Shown here: positions 32,582-41,432 of the stretch, piece after piece
How positions within the stretch are numbered: the stretch's first letter is position 1
Layout of the letters: each line of letters opens with the position of its first letter
From: Lachnospiraceae bacterium
GTDB taxonomy: Bacteria; Bacillota; Clostridia; Lachnospirales; Lachnospiraceae
Assembly: GCA_014804785.1 (NCBI GenBank)
Contig: JAAUZD010000015.1
Location: forward strand, 35,523-79,648
Direction of reading: 5' to 3'
DNA length: 44,126 nucleotides
Program-made: the position numbers and the translations under genes
The notes under the pieces: model-generated
Told to the model about the DNA's origin: nothing
Seen by the model: the letters and a program-made list of their open reading frames with translations, nothing else
The model's database searches: none

Positions 32582-34354
32582 TTAATCTAAGGAAATATGC
32601 GTTTTGCTAAGTTCTTCCAGTGCTTTTTTCCCCTCAATCACCTGACCAAGTGCCTGAACATCTGTCCCCAGCTGAGATGAGAAGTACTCAAGACTATTTC
32701 TCTTAACTGCAACTACAATATCGTGGAATGCCTTTTCCTGTTCCGCCCTGGTGCCCAGATGCGCCAATTTTGTATTGAATACACCTGCCGCCTCCCTCTG
32801 CTGCTCTTCATCTGTAAAAAGACTGATGATTGCTGCCGGGTTAAAGGAACCGCTCTCCAAATCCTCAAAAAGCTTTTCGGCTATTTTTCTATATAAATCC
32901 TCCGTAAAATCCCTGGGGGAAATATACTTTTTAATCTTCTGATATAATGCTGGTTCATCCACCAACCAGGTAATCAGAAGCTTCTGGGGCTTCTTTTTGT
33001 TTTCTTCCGGATCATTTTTCTTTTGAATCCCTGATTTCGGTCTGACTGCCGGCGCTGCCAGTCCCGTCTGGGCTGCATAGGAAGTAACCAGCTTACGCAG
33101 GTTGTCAAAACCAATATGATATTTTTGTGCCACCGCCTCTATATAATTCGCCCGTTCAACTTCCTCTGAAAATCCGCAAAGTTTTTTAGCGATTTCCCTG
33201 TGAAATCTGGTTTTCGATTCGGGGTCGTTTAAATCATAATCTCTCTGCAGCATACGCAGTTCAAAGAAGAAGCTGTTTTCCGCTTTCCGAATTCGTTCCT
33301 CAAAGGCTTCCTTTCCCAGATTCTTCATAAATTCATCGGGATCCTTATAGGGTTCCAGATTCAGCACTTTTCCGGTCAGACCGACTTCCTTCAGTATTCC
33401 GATTGCCCGCAGAGCTGCCGTAACTCCTGCCCCGTCGCTGTCATAAGCAAGTATCACTTCCTGTGCATACCTGCGCAGGAGATTCGCCTGCCCCGCCGTA
33501 AATGCCGTTCCAAGGGACGCCACCGCCTGGGTAAAGCCTGCCTGATGCATGGCGATTACATCCATATAGCCTTCGCACAAGATGATATTGTTTGTGCGGG
33601 CTGTCCTTGCAAAATTCAGACCATACAGATTACGACTTTTATCAAAAATCATGGTTTCCGGAGAATTCAGGTACTTCGGCTTTGCATCTCCCATCACACG
33701 CCCCCCGAAACCAATCACCTTATGATTGATATCCTGAATGGGAAACATCACACGATTCCAGAATTTATCGTGCATACCGTATTTCTCATCAAAAGTGGCA
33801 AGTCCGGCTTCCTGTATCAGCTTGTCCTCATAACCCTTGCTTTTCAGGTATCTGGTGAGATCATCACTGGTCACATTAGAAAAGCCCAGACCAAACCTGC
33901 GTATGGTTTCATCCGATAGCTGCCTCTTTCTAAGATACTGATAACCTGCCTGTCCATGCTCACTGCGCAGTTGGTAATAAAAGTACTTTGCGGCTTCCTT
34001 ATTCACTTCAAGAAGCTTTGAACGCCTGCTCTCCTTCTTTCTTGCTTCCTCGTTATATTCCGCTTCAGGCAGATTGATGCCAGTCCTCTCAGCCAGGGAT
34101 TTTACTGCCTCCGGAAAGGAATAGTTTTCATACTCCATAAGAAAGGTGAATACATTTCCTCCTGCCCCGCAGCCAAAGCAATAGTACATCTGCTTGCCCG
34201 GTGAAACGGAAAAGGACGGCGACTTTTCATTATGAAAGGGGCAAAGTCCGAAATAACTGCTTCCCTTTTTTTGTATCTTTACATATCCTGAAATGACATC
34301 CACGATGTCATTTTTCATGCGCACTTCTTCAACCAACTCTTCAGGATAATACAT
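32582..34354 (-). CDS. dnaG: DNA primase DnaG
   Basis: Synthesises RNA primers at the replication fork. From the ATG at 34354 (GGAGGAGGAAC upstream) it has 590 residues. The CHC2 zinc finger is at about 39-70 (FGLCPFHNEKSPSFSV, YYCFGCGAGGNVF). The Toprim core has IILCEGYMDVIAMHQAGF and VILAYDSDGAGVTAALRAIG. A C-terminal helicase-binding domain spans about 440-590. An in-frame upstream ATG that would add 11 residues has no ribosome binding site. Confidence 0.97.
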   Translation of the reverse strand: MYYPEELVEEVRMKNDIVDVISGYVKIQKKGSSYFGLCPFHNEKSPSFSVSPGKQMYYCFGCGAGGNVFTFLMEYENYSFPEAVKSLAERTGINLPEAEYNEEARKKESRRSKLLEVNKEAAKYFYYQLRSEHGQAGYQYLRKRQLSDETIRRFGLGFSNVTSDDLTRYLKSKGYEDKLIQEAGLATFDEKYGMHDKFWNRVMFPIQDINHKVIGFGGRVMGDAKPKYLNSPETMIFDKSRNLYGLNFARTARTNNIILCEGYMDVIAMHQAGFTQAVASLGTAFTAGQANLLRRYAQEVILAYDSDGAGVTAALRAIGILKEVGLTGKVLNLEPYKDPDEFMKNLGKEAFEERIRKAENSFFFELRMLQRDYDLNDPESKTRFHREIAKKLCGFSEEVERANYIEAVAQKYHIGFDNLRKLVTSYAAQTGLAAPAVRPKSGIQKKNDPEENKKKPQKLLITWLVDEPALYQKIKKYISPRDFTEDLYRKIAEKLFEDLESGSFNPAAIISLFTDEEQQREAAGVFNTKLAHLGTRAEQEKAFHDIVVAVKRNSLEYFSSQLGTDVQALGQVIEGKKALEELSKTHISLD

Positions 34355-34411
34355 GTTCCTCCTCCACGTGTTTCCCGGATACTCCATACTCTGGTCTTAA
34401 CCGCGTCTATA

Positions 34412-35416
34412 TCAGACATGCCATGATTTGGGAATATAAATTTCCTCATACTTTGCTATGGCAAAACGGTCCGTCATGGCTCCTATGTAATCGCACACTA
34501 CTTTCTCTTCCGGCTCTCCTCTTTTCACCAGATTAATATAATCCTCTGGCAAAAGTTCTAAGTGATGCCTGTAATAGCTATATAGCGTCTGGACCAGCAT
34601 TTCAGCCTTCCCCTCTTCACTTTTGGCTTCTTTATTCTGATATACCCGCTCAAACATAAACCGCCGCAGTTTCTTCATTGCCTCCGCCACCGGCTCTGAC
34701 ATCTGTATATCATCCTTGCCGTAACTGGTGGTGACAAGGTCATGGATAAAATGATCTAGTCTCTCTCCTGTCGTATACCCAATCACATCCCCAATCTCTT
34801 TCGGCACGTCAGCTTCTTTTAAAATCCCTGCTCTTAAAGCATCATCCATATCATGATGAATATAAGCAATCTTATCTGAAAAACGGACAATCTTTCCCTC
34901 CAGCGTGAAAGGCATCCCCTTCGTCTGGTGATTCCGGATTCCGTCCCTTACCTCCATGGTGAGATTCAGCCCCAGTCCCCCTTTTTCAAGCAGGTCAACG
35001 GTGCGGACACTCTGATCACTGTGGCAAAATCCATAAGGACTCACTGCATTTAACGCTCTTTCTCCTGCATGTCCAAACGGAGTATGACCCAGATCATGCC
35101 CTAGTGCAATCGCTTCCACCAGATCCTCATTCATCCGAAGTGCCTTCGCAATCGTCCTTGCATTCTGGGAAACCTCCAACGTATGCGTCAGTCTGGTTCT
35201 GTAATGATCTCCCTCCGGCGATAAAAACACCTGGGTTTTATCTTTCAGCCTTCTAAAAGACTTGGAATGCAGGATTCTGTCCCTGTCCCTTTGATAGACA
35301 GGACGGATATCGCACTGCTCCTCCATACGCATCCTGCCCTTTGAGTCCTTGCTATGGGCCGCATAAGGGCTCAGATATTCCATTTCAAGCTGTTCAAGAT
35401 TCTCTCGTATGTTCAT
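34412..35416 (-). CDS. dgt: Deoxyguanosinetriphosphate triphosphohydrolase-like protein
   Basis: An HD-domain enzyme that hydrolyses dNTPs to nucleoside and tripolyphosphate. The 334 residues belong to the short, type 2 Dgt-like group. HD motif parts are visible: DHYRTRLTHTLEVSQNARTI (first His), IALGHDLGHTPFGHAGERAL (His-Asp), and IVRFSDKIAYIHHDMDDALR (last Asp). The start ATG follows TAGGAGCGTAA. The gene lies just before dnaG, a frequent clostridial arrangement. Confidence 0.92.
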   Translation of the reverse strand: MNIRENLEQLEMEYLSPYAAHSKDSKGRMRMEEQCDIRPVYQRDRDRILHSKSFRRLKDKTQVFLSPEGDHYRTRLTHTLEVSQNARTIAKALRMNEDLVEAIALGHDLGHTPFGHAGERALNAVSPYGFCHSDQSVRTVDLLEKGGLGLNLTMEVRDGIRNHQTKGMPFTLEGKIVRFSDKIAYIHHDMDDALRAGILKEADVPKEIGDVIGYTTGERLDHFIHDLVTTSYGKDDIQMSEPVAEAMKKLRRFMFERVYQNKEAKSEEGKAEMLVQTLYSYYRHHLELLPEDYINLVKRGEPEEKVVCDYIGAMTDRFAIAKYEEIYIPKSWHV

Positions 35417-35553
35417 TTACGCTCCTATACTTAAGCTCATAAAATGTTACCGTTTGGTCTTCGACTTCACAGTAACACAAAAACTCCCTACTATCATTAT
35501 TCGGCACAAATTGGTAAAATCCTTTTTTTTCTTCAAAAAACACCACAAAGAGA

Positions 35554-36501
35554 TCAGCGGCAGATATCGTAAATAAATTCTGCATTCTTCTCCATAGCAT
35601 CGTATGCCGTCTTTAGAGGGGACATCTGGAAGACATGCCACATTCCTTTGAATACGTCCAGTTTTACGGATACATTTTCCTGTATCATCTTTTTGTGAAG
35701 CATGGTAGAATCCGAAAGCAGTATCTCATTGTCCCCTACCTGAATGTAAGTAGGCGGAAAACCTGTAAAATCGCCGAAAAGAGGAGAAATCATAGGATTC
35801 TTCAAATCCAATGATATCTCCATATCCTGTGCCGGAACGTATCCCTGAATCATCCGCTCCAGATATGCGGCATCAAGAACCGGGTCTACTTCCGCCCTCG
35901 ACTGGTGGGTCTTCCCGGAAGAAGTCAAATCTGTCCATGGTGACATGAGAACCAGTCCTCTCGGAAGAAGACGCTCTTCCTCTTTCAACTTAAGAACCAT
36001 GGATAGTGCCATATTACCGCCTGCTGAATCTCCGGCAACAATCACATCTCTTGCCCCATACCCTAAGAGCATCAAGTAATTCCATGCTTTCATGGCATCC
36101 TGAACTGCCGCCGGATAAGGATTTTCCGGTGCCAGACGATAGTCAAAGCAAAACACATCCATGGAAGTACTTGCTGCCAGTTTCGTGGTAAGGGTTCTTG
36201 CGTAGAGGCTGCTTCCCGTAGAGTAACCGCCCCCGTGACAGTAGAGAATGACATATTTTTTCATGTGGGCACGATTTACAGATACCCACTCCCCTTCCAT
36301 CCCCTGAATATCCACGCTTCGAATCAGGATATCTTTGGAATTTCCAAAAAGAGCTCCTACGTGGTCCTGGGATTGGCGGTGTTTTTCAATGTCTGAATTA
36401 TCAATCATTCCGTGTACTTTTCGGATCATTGCCATCATATTCTGATTTTTTATTTCAGGGTCTTTTTTCTTGGTGCGTATTTTTTTCGTTGTGATTGCCA
36501 T
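35554..36501 (-). CDS. Alpha/beta hydrolase, HSL-like esterase
   Basis: A 315-residue esterase/lipase of the hormone-sensitive-lipase group. The oxyanion motif HGGGYSTGS is at about 89-97, the nucleophile in VIVAGDSAGGNMALSM at about 159-174 (Ser of GDSAGG), and the catalytic Asp/His in the C-terminal IQVGDNEILLSDS and FKGMWHVFQM. No signal peptide is apparent; the N-terminus is Lys-rich. The start ATG has GGAGGAATT. It is divergent from the acetyltransferase-like gene with closely spaced promoters. Substrate unknown. Confidence 0.9.
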   Translation of the reverse strand: MAITTKKIRTKKKDPEIKNQNMMAMIRKVHGMIDNSDIEKHRQSQDHVGALFGNSKDILIRSVDIQGMEGEWVSVNRAHMKKYVILYCHGGGYSTGSSLYARTLTTKLAASTSMDVFCFDYRLAPENPYPAAVQDAMKAWNYLMLLGYGARDVIVAGDSAGGNMALSMVLKLKEEERLLPRGLVLMSPWTDLTSSGKTHQSRAEVDPVLDAAYLERMIQGYVPAQDMEISLDLKNPMISPLFGDFTGFPPTYIQVGDNEILLSDSTMLHKKMIQENVSVKLDVFKGMWHVFQMSPLKTAYDAMEKNAEFIYDICR

Positions 36502-36552
36502 AATTCCTCCAAATAGTATGTCTGGGTGGGTGTGTGAAAGATGATTGCGTAT

Positions 36553-36586
36553 ATTTTAACACAATTCTCTATTTTTGTGGTATACT
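36553..36586. promoter_or_regulatory. Back-to-back extended -10 promoters
   Basis: On the plus strand TGGTATACT (36578-36586) and on the minus strand TGTTAAAAT (36553-36561) are both extended -10 elements with poor -35 boxes. They read away from each other: plus into the acetyltransferase-like gene, minus into the hydrolase. Their overlap suggests joint control of the two transcription units. Confidence 0.5.
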
Positions 36587-36615
36587 AGTTACTGATTTAG
36601 GGTAATAGTAAATCA

Positions 36616-38067
36616 ATGCTGGCAATGGAGGATGTATTTGGGGTAATTCGAGCAGGCTCTCTCCTTTGCTATATGGAATGGGATTATATTTTGAAAAAGA
36701 AGAATGATGCATATATTAATGTAGAAAAAGAATTAGATAACGGTTGCAATTTGACGAAGCGGCGGTCTCGCAGAGAGGGGAAGGTGTGGTATAAGCTGGA
36801 TTTGTCTGCTATTGTTTATCCGACTTTGCAGCGCAGGGATTTTTCTTCTGTCTATCGGTTGTCAGTGGTATTAAAGGAACCTGTGAAACCGGATGTTCTG
36901 CAAAAGGCGGTGGATATCGCGCTGATCCGTTTTCCTACTTATAAAACCGCTATGCGCAAGGGGTTGTTCTGGCGGTATTTAGAGCCGAATCATCGTCCCG
37001 GTCCCTTTGTTCAAAAAGACATCCGCAACTTCTGTATGCCTATGCCATTTAAGGCTGGGAGCCGTTATCTTCTGCGGGTTTATTATTATGACTGCAGGAT
37101 TTCACTGGAAGCGCACCACTGTCTGGGGGATGGAACAGGGGGAATGTGTGTATTGCAGACTATTACAGCCGTCTACTTAAGGCTGCTTGGACATTCTATC
37201 TCTAATGGCTATTTTGTGCTGGACGTAAATGAAGCGCCTGATCCTGAAGAGCTTGAAGATGCTTACATGCGCTATGCCAATGCCAAGGTATGTCCTCCCC
37301 GCCCCGGTGAAAAGACTTACCGTGTCAGAGGCACCAGAGAACCTTTCTATACATTTAATATTGTTGACGGAATCATGTCTGTAAAAGAAGTAATGGAAGT
37401 TGCCGGGAAGTATCATGCAACCATCACGGAATACTTAAATTCTGTGCTACTCTATGCACTTCTTAAGAAGCAGAACAGCGAATGGCATTTGAAGCTTCGC
37501 CCTGTAAAGATCGCTATGCCTGTGAATCTGCGACGCTTTTTCCCTTCAAAAACCCTGCGTAATTTTATAACGATGGTATACCCTGCCATTGATCCCAGAC
37601 TGGGCGAATATTCTTTTGATGAAATTGTAAACCAAGTGCATAATTACATGCGTTATTATATTAATGAGAAGTTCCTGCGGGGAGATATCACTACCAACGC
37701 CAGTACCCAGCGCAATCCATTAATCCGGGTGGTACCTCTTTTTGTAAAAGATTTCGTGGTTAGGCAGTTCTACACCCGGGTTCAGGACAAAAACTCTTCA
37801 GCCGGTCTTACCAATATGGGCGCTTTAAAGGTTCCTGAGGATATGAAGCCTTATATCGAACGTTTTGATATTTATATGGGGCAGCCTTTTTCTTCCCGTA
37901 CCAATTGCGCTGTCATTAGTTTTGAAGATACACTGACGATCAACTTTGCCAGCAACATCATGGAAACGGATGTAGAAAGATATTTTTTCAGAAAGCTTGT
38001 GGAAGACGGCATCCATGTAACCATAGAAAGTAACCGGGAAAGTTTGCAGGAATCTTTATCTCATTAG
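36616..38067 (+). CDS. Alcohol acetyltransferase-like protein (condensation/CAT fold)
   Basis: Up to 483 residues. The core from about residue 57 (WYKLDLSAIVYPTLQRRDFS SVYRLSV) has the acyltransferase/condensation fold, with the catalytic-type motif EAHHCLGDGTGG at about 164-175, a variant of HHxxxDG. The closing SRTNCAVISFEDTLTINFAS strand is also typical. It likely transfers an acyl group from CoA or a carrier to an alcohol or lipid, but the substrate is unknown. The first ATG lacks a good ribosome binding site; a GTG at about residue 56, next to GAGAGGGGAAG, would give a conventional N-terminus, so the first 55 residues are doubtful. It is followed by the DUF6320 gene after 32 bp. Confidence 0.8.
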   Translation: MLAMEDVFGVIRAGSLLCYMEWDYILKKKNDAYINVEKELDNGCNLTKRRSRREGKVWYKLDLSAIVYPTLQRRDFSSVYRLSVVLKEPVKPDVLQKAVDIALIRFPTYKTAMRKGLFWRYLEPNHRPGPFVQKDIRNFCMPMPFKAGSRYLLRVYYYDCRISLEAHHCLGDGTGGMCVLQTITAVYLRLLGHSISNGYFVLDVNEAPDPEELEDAYMRYANAKVCPPRPGEKTYRVRGTREPFYTFNIVDGIMSVKEVMEVAGKYHATITEYLNSVLLYALLKKQNSEWHLKLRPVKIAMPVNLRRFFPSKTLRNFITMVYPAIDPRLGEYSFDEIVNQVHNYMRYYINEKFLRGDITTNASTQRNPLIRVVPLFVKDFVVRQFYTRVQDKNSSAGLTNMGALKVPEDMKPYIERFDIYMGQPFSSRTNCAVISFEDTLTINFASNIMETDVERYFFRKLVEDGIHVTIESNRESLQESLSH

Positions 38068-38099
38068 CCAAAACTCTTGCCAGAAGAAAGGAATCTATT

Positions 38100-38804
38100 A
38101 TGTCTTATTGTGTCAATTGTGGTGTGAATCTGGAACCTTCTCTCACGGAATGTCCTCTTTGCAATACACCTGTTATTAATCCAAAAGAGTTATATGATGA
38201 GAAGAAAACTTCTCCCTATCCTAAGGAAAGAGGACAGGTGGATGTGGTAAAAAGAAAGGATCTGGCAATTCTCAGCAGTATCGTGCTGATTGCCACATCC
38301 ATAAGCTGTCTTCTCTTAAATCTCTTTGCATTTCCGGGAAATCCATGGTCGCTTTTTATTATCGGAGCCTGTCTGCTTTTATTTGTGCTGCTCTTCCCTG
38401 CAATGATTTACACCAAGCTGCCAATTTATATTTCCCTTCTGTTTGACGGGATTGCCGTAGGGCTTTACCTGTATATGATTACTTTTAATACTCAATCAGA
38501 TAGATGGTTCCTTGAGCTTGCCTTGCCGATTCTACTGCTCGTCACTATACTGGTAGAAATTTTGGCTCTGCTGCTCCGCTCCTTTTCAGTTTCATTTATC
38601 ACTACTTCCCTGTATTTCTTCGCTGAAACAGCGTTTTTATGTGTTGGAATCGAGCTTTTGATTCATCATTATATCAACAATCCTTTGAAGCTGACCTGGT
38701 CTGCAGTGGTACTCACAGTCTGCGGTGTGATTGTGGTACTTCTGATTACTGTACTATCCAGAAGGAGACTGCGGGACGCAGTGCGCAGAAGGCTTCACTT
38801 TTAA
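38100..38804 (+). CDS. DUF6320-like zinc-ribbon membrane protein
   Basis: 234 residues: an N-terminal zinc ribbon (SYCVNCGVNLEPSLTECPLC, two CxxC pairs at 4-22), a short linker, then about six hydrophobic helices (about 55-228) and a basic C-terminus (RRRLRDAVRRRLHF). This architecture corresponds to the DUF6320 group often encoded beside alcohol-acetyltransferase-like and alpha/beta hydrolase genes; its function is not known. The ATG is preceded by AAAGGAATCTATT. It is probably co-transcribed with the upstream gene. Confidence 0.8.
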   Translation: MSYCVNCGVNLEPSLTECPLCNTPVINPKELYDEKKTSPYPKERGQVDVVKRKDLAILSSIVLIATSISCLLLNLFAFPGNPWSLFIIGACLLLFVLLFPAMIYTKLPIYISLLFDGIAVGLYLYMITFNTQSDRWFLELALPILLLVTILVEILALLLRSFSVSFITTSLYFFAETAFLCVGIELLIHHYINNPLKLTWSAVVLTVCGVIVVLLITVLSRRRLRDAVRRRLHF

Positions 38805-38863
38805 AGCCTGCATCCGCTCTTCCTTAACCACAGGCAGGATGCCATAGGCAGAATCCACGCTTT

Positions 38864-39238
38864 TCAGTATTTGCCCGGATAATCCGTTCCCGTTTCCTCC
38901 GACATTTTCCGAATATACTGCTCCGGTTCCCTTCTCATATTGAGCAGGGTATCAAATGCCAGCAGCAGCATTCTGTCTCCGTTCTTTCTGGTACCGCTGT
39001 TATCCCGATCCAGTCTTGTCTTAAAATGATCCATCTGCCATACCATAACATCTATCACGGTATAGCCTTTCACTTTTGCCTTACATGCAAAATTTCCATG
39101 CTCTATGTAGTAGGAAAACTCTTCACGGATTTCATCATCTTCCTGTAGTTTCTTCCAAAAGTCATCCGCGAAAGTATCCTCTTCTCCGGCATATCTGCAT
39201 AATTGCTTGACAAATTTAAATATTAAATCTTCTTTCAA
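38864..39238 (-). CDS. Uncharacterised small acidic-helical protein
   Basis: A 124-residue cytoplasmic-looking protein with no motif I recognise. It is charged and helical at the N-terminus (MKEDLIFKFVKQLCRYAGEE) with a conserved-looking middle (KVKGYTVIDVMVWQMDHFKT RLDRDNS) and a Gly/Arg-containing C-terminus. The start seems to be TTG, with AAGGA 10 nt upstream. It ends convergent to the DUF6320 gene with 59 bp between. A candidate promoter with a palindrome at its start site lies about 140 bp upstream. Coding is likely but not certain. Confidence 0.6.
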   Translation of the reverse strand: MKEDLIFKFVKQLCRYAGEEDTFADDFWKKLQEDDEIREEFSYYIEHGNFACKAKVKGYTVIDVMVWQMDHFKTRLDRDNSGTRKNGDRMLLLAFDTLLNMRREPEQYIRKMSEETGTDYPGKY

Positions 39239-39363
39239 CTTTTTATTTCCTTATCTGTATAATATTTTTTTTGAAAAAATTCCTACTACTCTTTTTCGAA
39301 AGACCAAATCCCCCTTCATATAATTCTTAATTTGGAGGCAATTTGAATTACTATTCGATAAAC

Positions 39364-39409
39364 TGAAATATTTCAATATAATTATAATCTATTTTCAGTA
39401 GGTACACAA
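39364..39409 (-). promoter_or_regulatory. Candidate promoter with operator-like palindrome
   Basis: TTGTGT (39404-39409) and TATAAT (39381-39386) are separated by 17 bp on the minus strand. The perfect palindrome TGAAATATTTCA (39364-39375) lies on the predicted start site, a repressor-like position. The remainder of the 219-bp AT-rich gap (39239-39457) contains no gene. Confidence 0.5.
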
Positions 39410-39457
39410 TTCTGAATAGAGAGATAATTTTTTACACTCATTATCTGTTACTATTCG

Positions 39458-40660
39458 TTACTCCTTCACAAATCCCTTTTTAATGAACAATAATGCTACA
39501 ATTCCAATTACCGTATACACAATCATCGTCATAGTCACATACGAAATCACACAGTCCCCCACCGTGTAACTCACGAATGAGCCAAGCATCTCCTTCAGAT
39601 TTGCTGCTCTGACCGGGAACAGGACATTGATATGGTTCCATAAACCACTCTTTTTACTCATTGGAAAGAAAGCCGGCGCAATGATGATTGCCGCCCCAAC
39701 AGCCATCGTTGCCAATGAGGAACGCAGCTTAGATGAGAAAAAAAGCTGGATAAGGGTAATTGTGATGCCAATCAACAAAATAAGGGCAAAAAATCCCATG
39801 CACATCTGTCCTATTGTCAGATTGTAAGGTATCACAGAATTCCATAGCTGGATGGGCAGATTCACACCCGAAAATCCAAAGAGTAAACTAATCACACCTA
39901 CAGCCGACAAAATTCCAAATGATAAATATCCTGCCGTGAAGAGTACGGAAACCACAATTTTAAACCAAATTAGGCGATCCTTTCCGTATCTGGTCGTAAG
40001 TAATAAGGAGGATGCTCCCGACTCATACTCGGAGGAAAAAACTGTGCTGGTGCATATCACTATGACAAACAATAAATAAAACCCAATTGCAATACTACTC
40101 AAAACCATATCCATAATGCACTTATTTCCCCAGATAAAAGGAGTCACTGTATTTTCCGCTTTTTGAATCCAGAAATCTTTTTCTGCCTCTTTATAATTGC
40201 CATATGAAAAGTCCATATTCAGGTAATCTGTAATTTTGCCCATACGCCGCTCATAAAAATGGGCGCCGTCCGTCAGGTCAATTTCCATAAGCACATTTCT
40301 GTTTATATATTTTTCACTCATATCTGTGTAACTTCCTGCCAAAAAATAGAAAAAATCTCCTAGTGGACGGATGATTTCCACATATGCATCATCACTCTCC
40401 AAATCCATTCCATGACTTTGTATCTCCCGAATGACCTGGGAAACATATTCCTCCGAGATTATATCTGCCTGTCCTTTTGCCCATTCCTGATCAGCATGAA
40501 TCGCCTCGATTCCCTCCAGATAACTGTCTGTCTCTGCGCTATAAAATCTTGCCTGAGAAATCCAGACAAATACACATACGGCAATCAGAAGATACCCTAA
40601 TATCATAGCCACTACATTCAGTCTACGCTCGAAAATCTTCTTCCACTCAAACAGCATCAT
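39458..40660 (-). CDS. ABC transporter permease (ABC-2-like)
   Basis: From the ATG at 40660, 9 nt after GAAGGAG, the product is about 400 residues and overlaps the ATPase gene by 14 bp. It has one N-terminal membrane helix (VVAMILGYLLIAVCVFVWIS), a large external loop of about 150 residues, then five or six helices (IAIGFYLLFVIVICTSTVF onward). This topology is that of ABC-2 type permeases of export or bacitracin-like systems. The longer frame would add 24 residues read out of the ATPase gene and is disfavoured. Substrate unknown. Confidence 0.85.
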   Translation of the reverse strand: MMLFEWKKIFERRLNVVAMILGYLLIAVCVFVWISQARFYSAETDSYLEGIEAIHADQEWAKGQADIISEEYVSQVIREIQSHGMDLESDDAYVEIIRPLGDFFYFLAGSYTDMSEKYINRNVLMEIDLTDGAHFYERRMGKITDYLNMDFSYGNYKEAEKDFWIQKAENTVTPFIWGNKCIMDMVLSSIAIGFYLLFVIVICTSTVFSSEYESGASSLLLTTRYGKDRLIWFKIVVSVLFTAGYLSFGILSAVGVISLLFGFSGVNLPIQLWNSVIPYNLTIGQMCMGFFALILLIGITITLIQLFFSSKLRSSLATMAVGAAIIIAPAFFPMSKKSGLWNHINVLFPVRAANLKEMLGSFVSYTVGDCVISYVTMTMIVYTVIGIVALLFIKKGFVKE

Positions 40661-41411
40661 GTTTCTCTTCTCCTTCCTCGAAATAAAATAAATAGAGTTT
40701 TTCAAGATTAAATGGCTCAGCCTCTTTGACATGGGTCACCTCCAGATAGTGCTCCCTTAAATTCTCTAAAGTTCCCTGCGCAATAAATTGTCCTTGCTTC
40801 ATCAAAAAAATCCAATCAGCAATTTCTTCTACATCTGACACAATATGCGTTGAAAGAATGATAATCCGATCTTTGCCTAAATCTGCAATCATCCTGCGGA
40901 AACGCACCCTCTCCTTCGGGTCAAGTCCTGAGGTAGGCTCATCCAAAACGAGGATTTTGGGATCATTCAGCAGGGCCTGCGCAATCCCAAGCCGCTGCCT
41001 CATACCGCCGGAAAAAGTTTTAATTTTATGCCGCATCTCGCATTCCAGCCCCACCTCCTGTAAAAGAAGTTTACTCTTCTTTCTTGCAAATCTTCGGTCC
41101 AGACCTTTTAAAGAGGCAATATACAACATAAACTCCATGGCGGTAAAATTGGGATAATAGCCAAAATCCTGCGGCAGATATCCCAAAAGATCCCGATATC
41201 TTCCTCCCATCACCCCAATTTCTTCACCGTCATAGCAAATCTCTCCACTGCTGATTTCTGCAATCCCACAAATCATGCGCATCAGTGTGGTTTTCCCTGC
41301 ACCATTTGCGCCAAGCAGCCCGTACACGCCCTCCCTAAGCGCGGCGCTCAGACGATCTACCGCAATCTTATTCTTATATTGTTTGGTTACCCGGTCTAAT
41401 ATCAGTTCCAT
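40647..41411 (-). CDS. ABC transporter ATP-binding protein
   Basis: The 254-residue ATPase has Walker A LLGANGAGKTTLMRMI at about 31-46, Q-loop YLPQDFGYYPNF, signature TFSGGMRQRLGIAQALL at about 130-146, Walker B KILVLDEPTSGLDPKERV, and switch His in IIILSTHIVSD. This is the BcrA/YhaQ-like group typical of ABC-2 exporters. The ATG follows GGAGATGCAGG. It lies in an operon after the ECF sigma factor and the membrane protein. Confidence 0.95.
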   Translation of the reverse strand: MELILDRVTKQYKNKIAVDRLSAALREGVYGLLGANGAGKTTLMRMICGIAEISSGEICYDGEEIGVMGGRYRDLLGYLPQDFGYYPNFTAMEFMLYIASLKGLDRRFARKKSKLLLQEVGLECEMRHKIKTFSGGMRQRLGIAQALLNDPKILVLDEPTSGLDPKERVRFRRMIADLGKDRIIILSTHIVSDVEEIADWIFLMKQGQFIAQGTLENLREHYLEVTHVKEAEPFNLEKLYLFYFEEGEEKHDAV

Positions 41412-41432
41412 CCTGCATCTCCTTTTCCATTG

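Noticed and set aside
35394-35600. A 68-codon minus-strand frame bridging the alpha/beta hydrolase end and the dgt start
   Set aside because: It overlaps both neighbours, has no ribosome binding site, and no family is recognisable. The protein-like look of VPNNDSREFLCYCEVEDQTV is not enough; it may be a decayed remnant but I would not annotate it.
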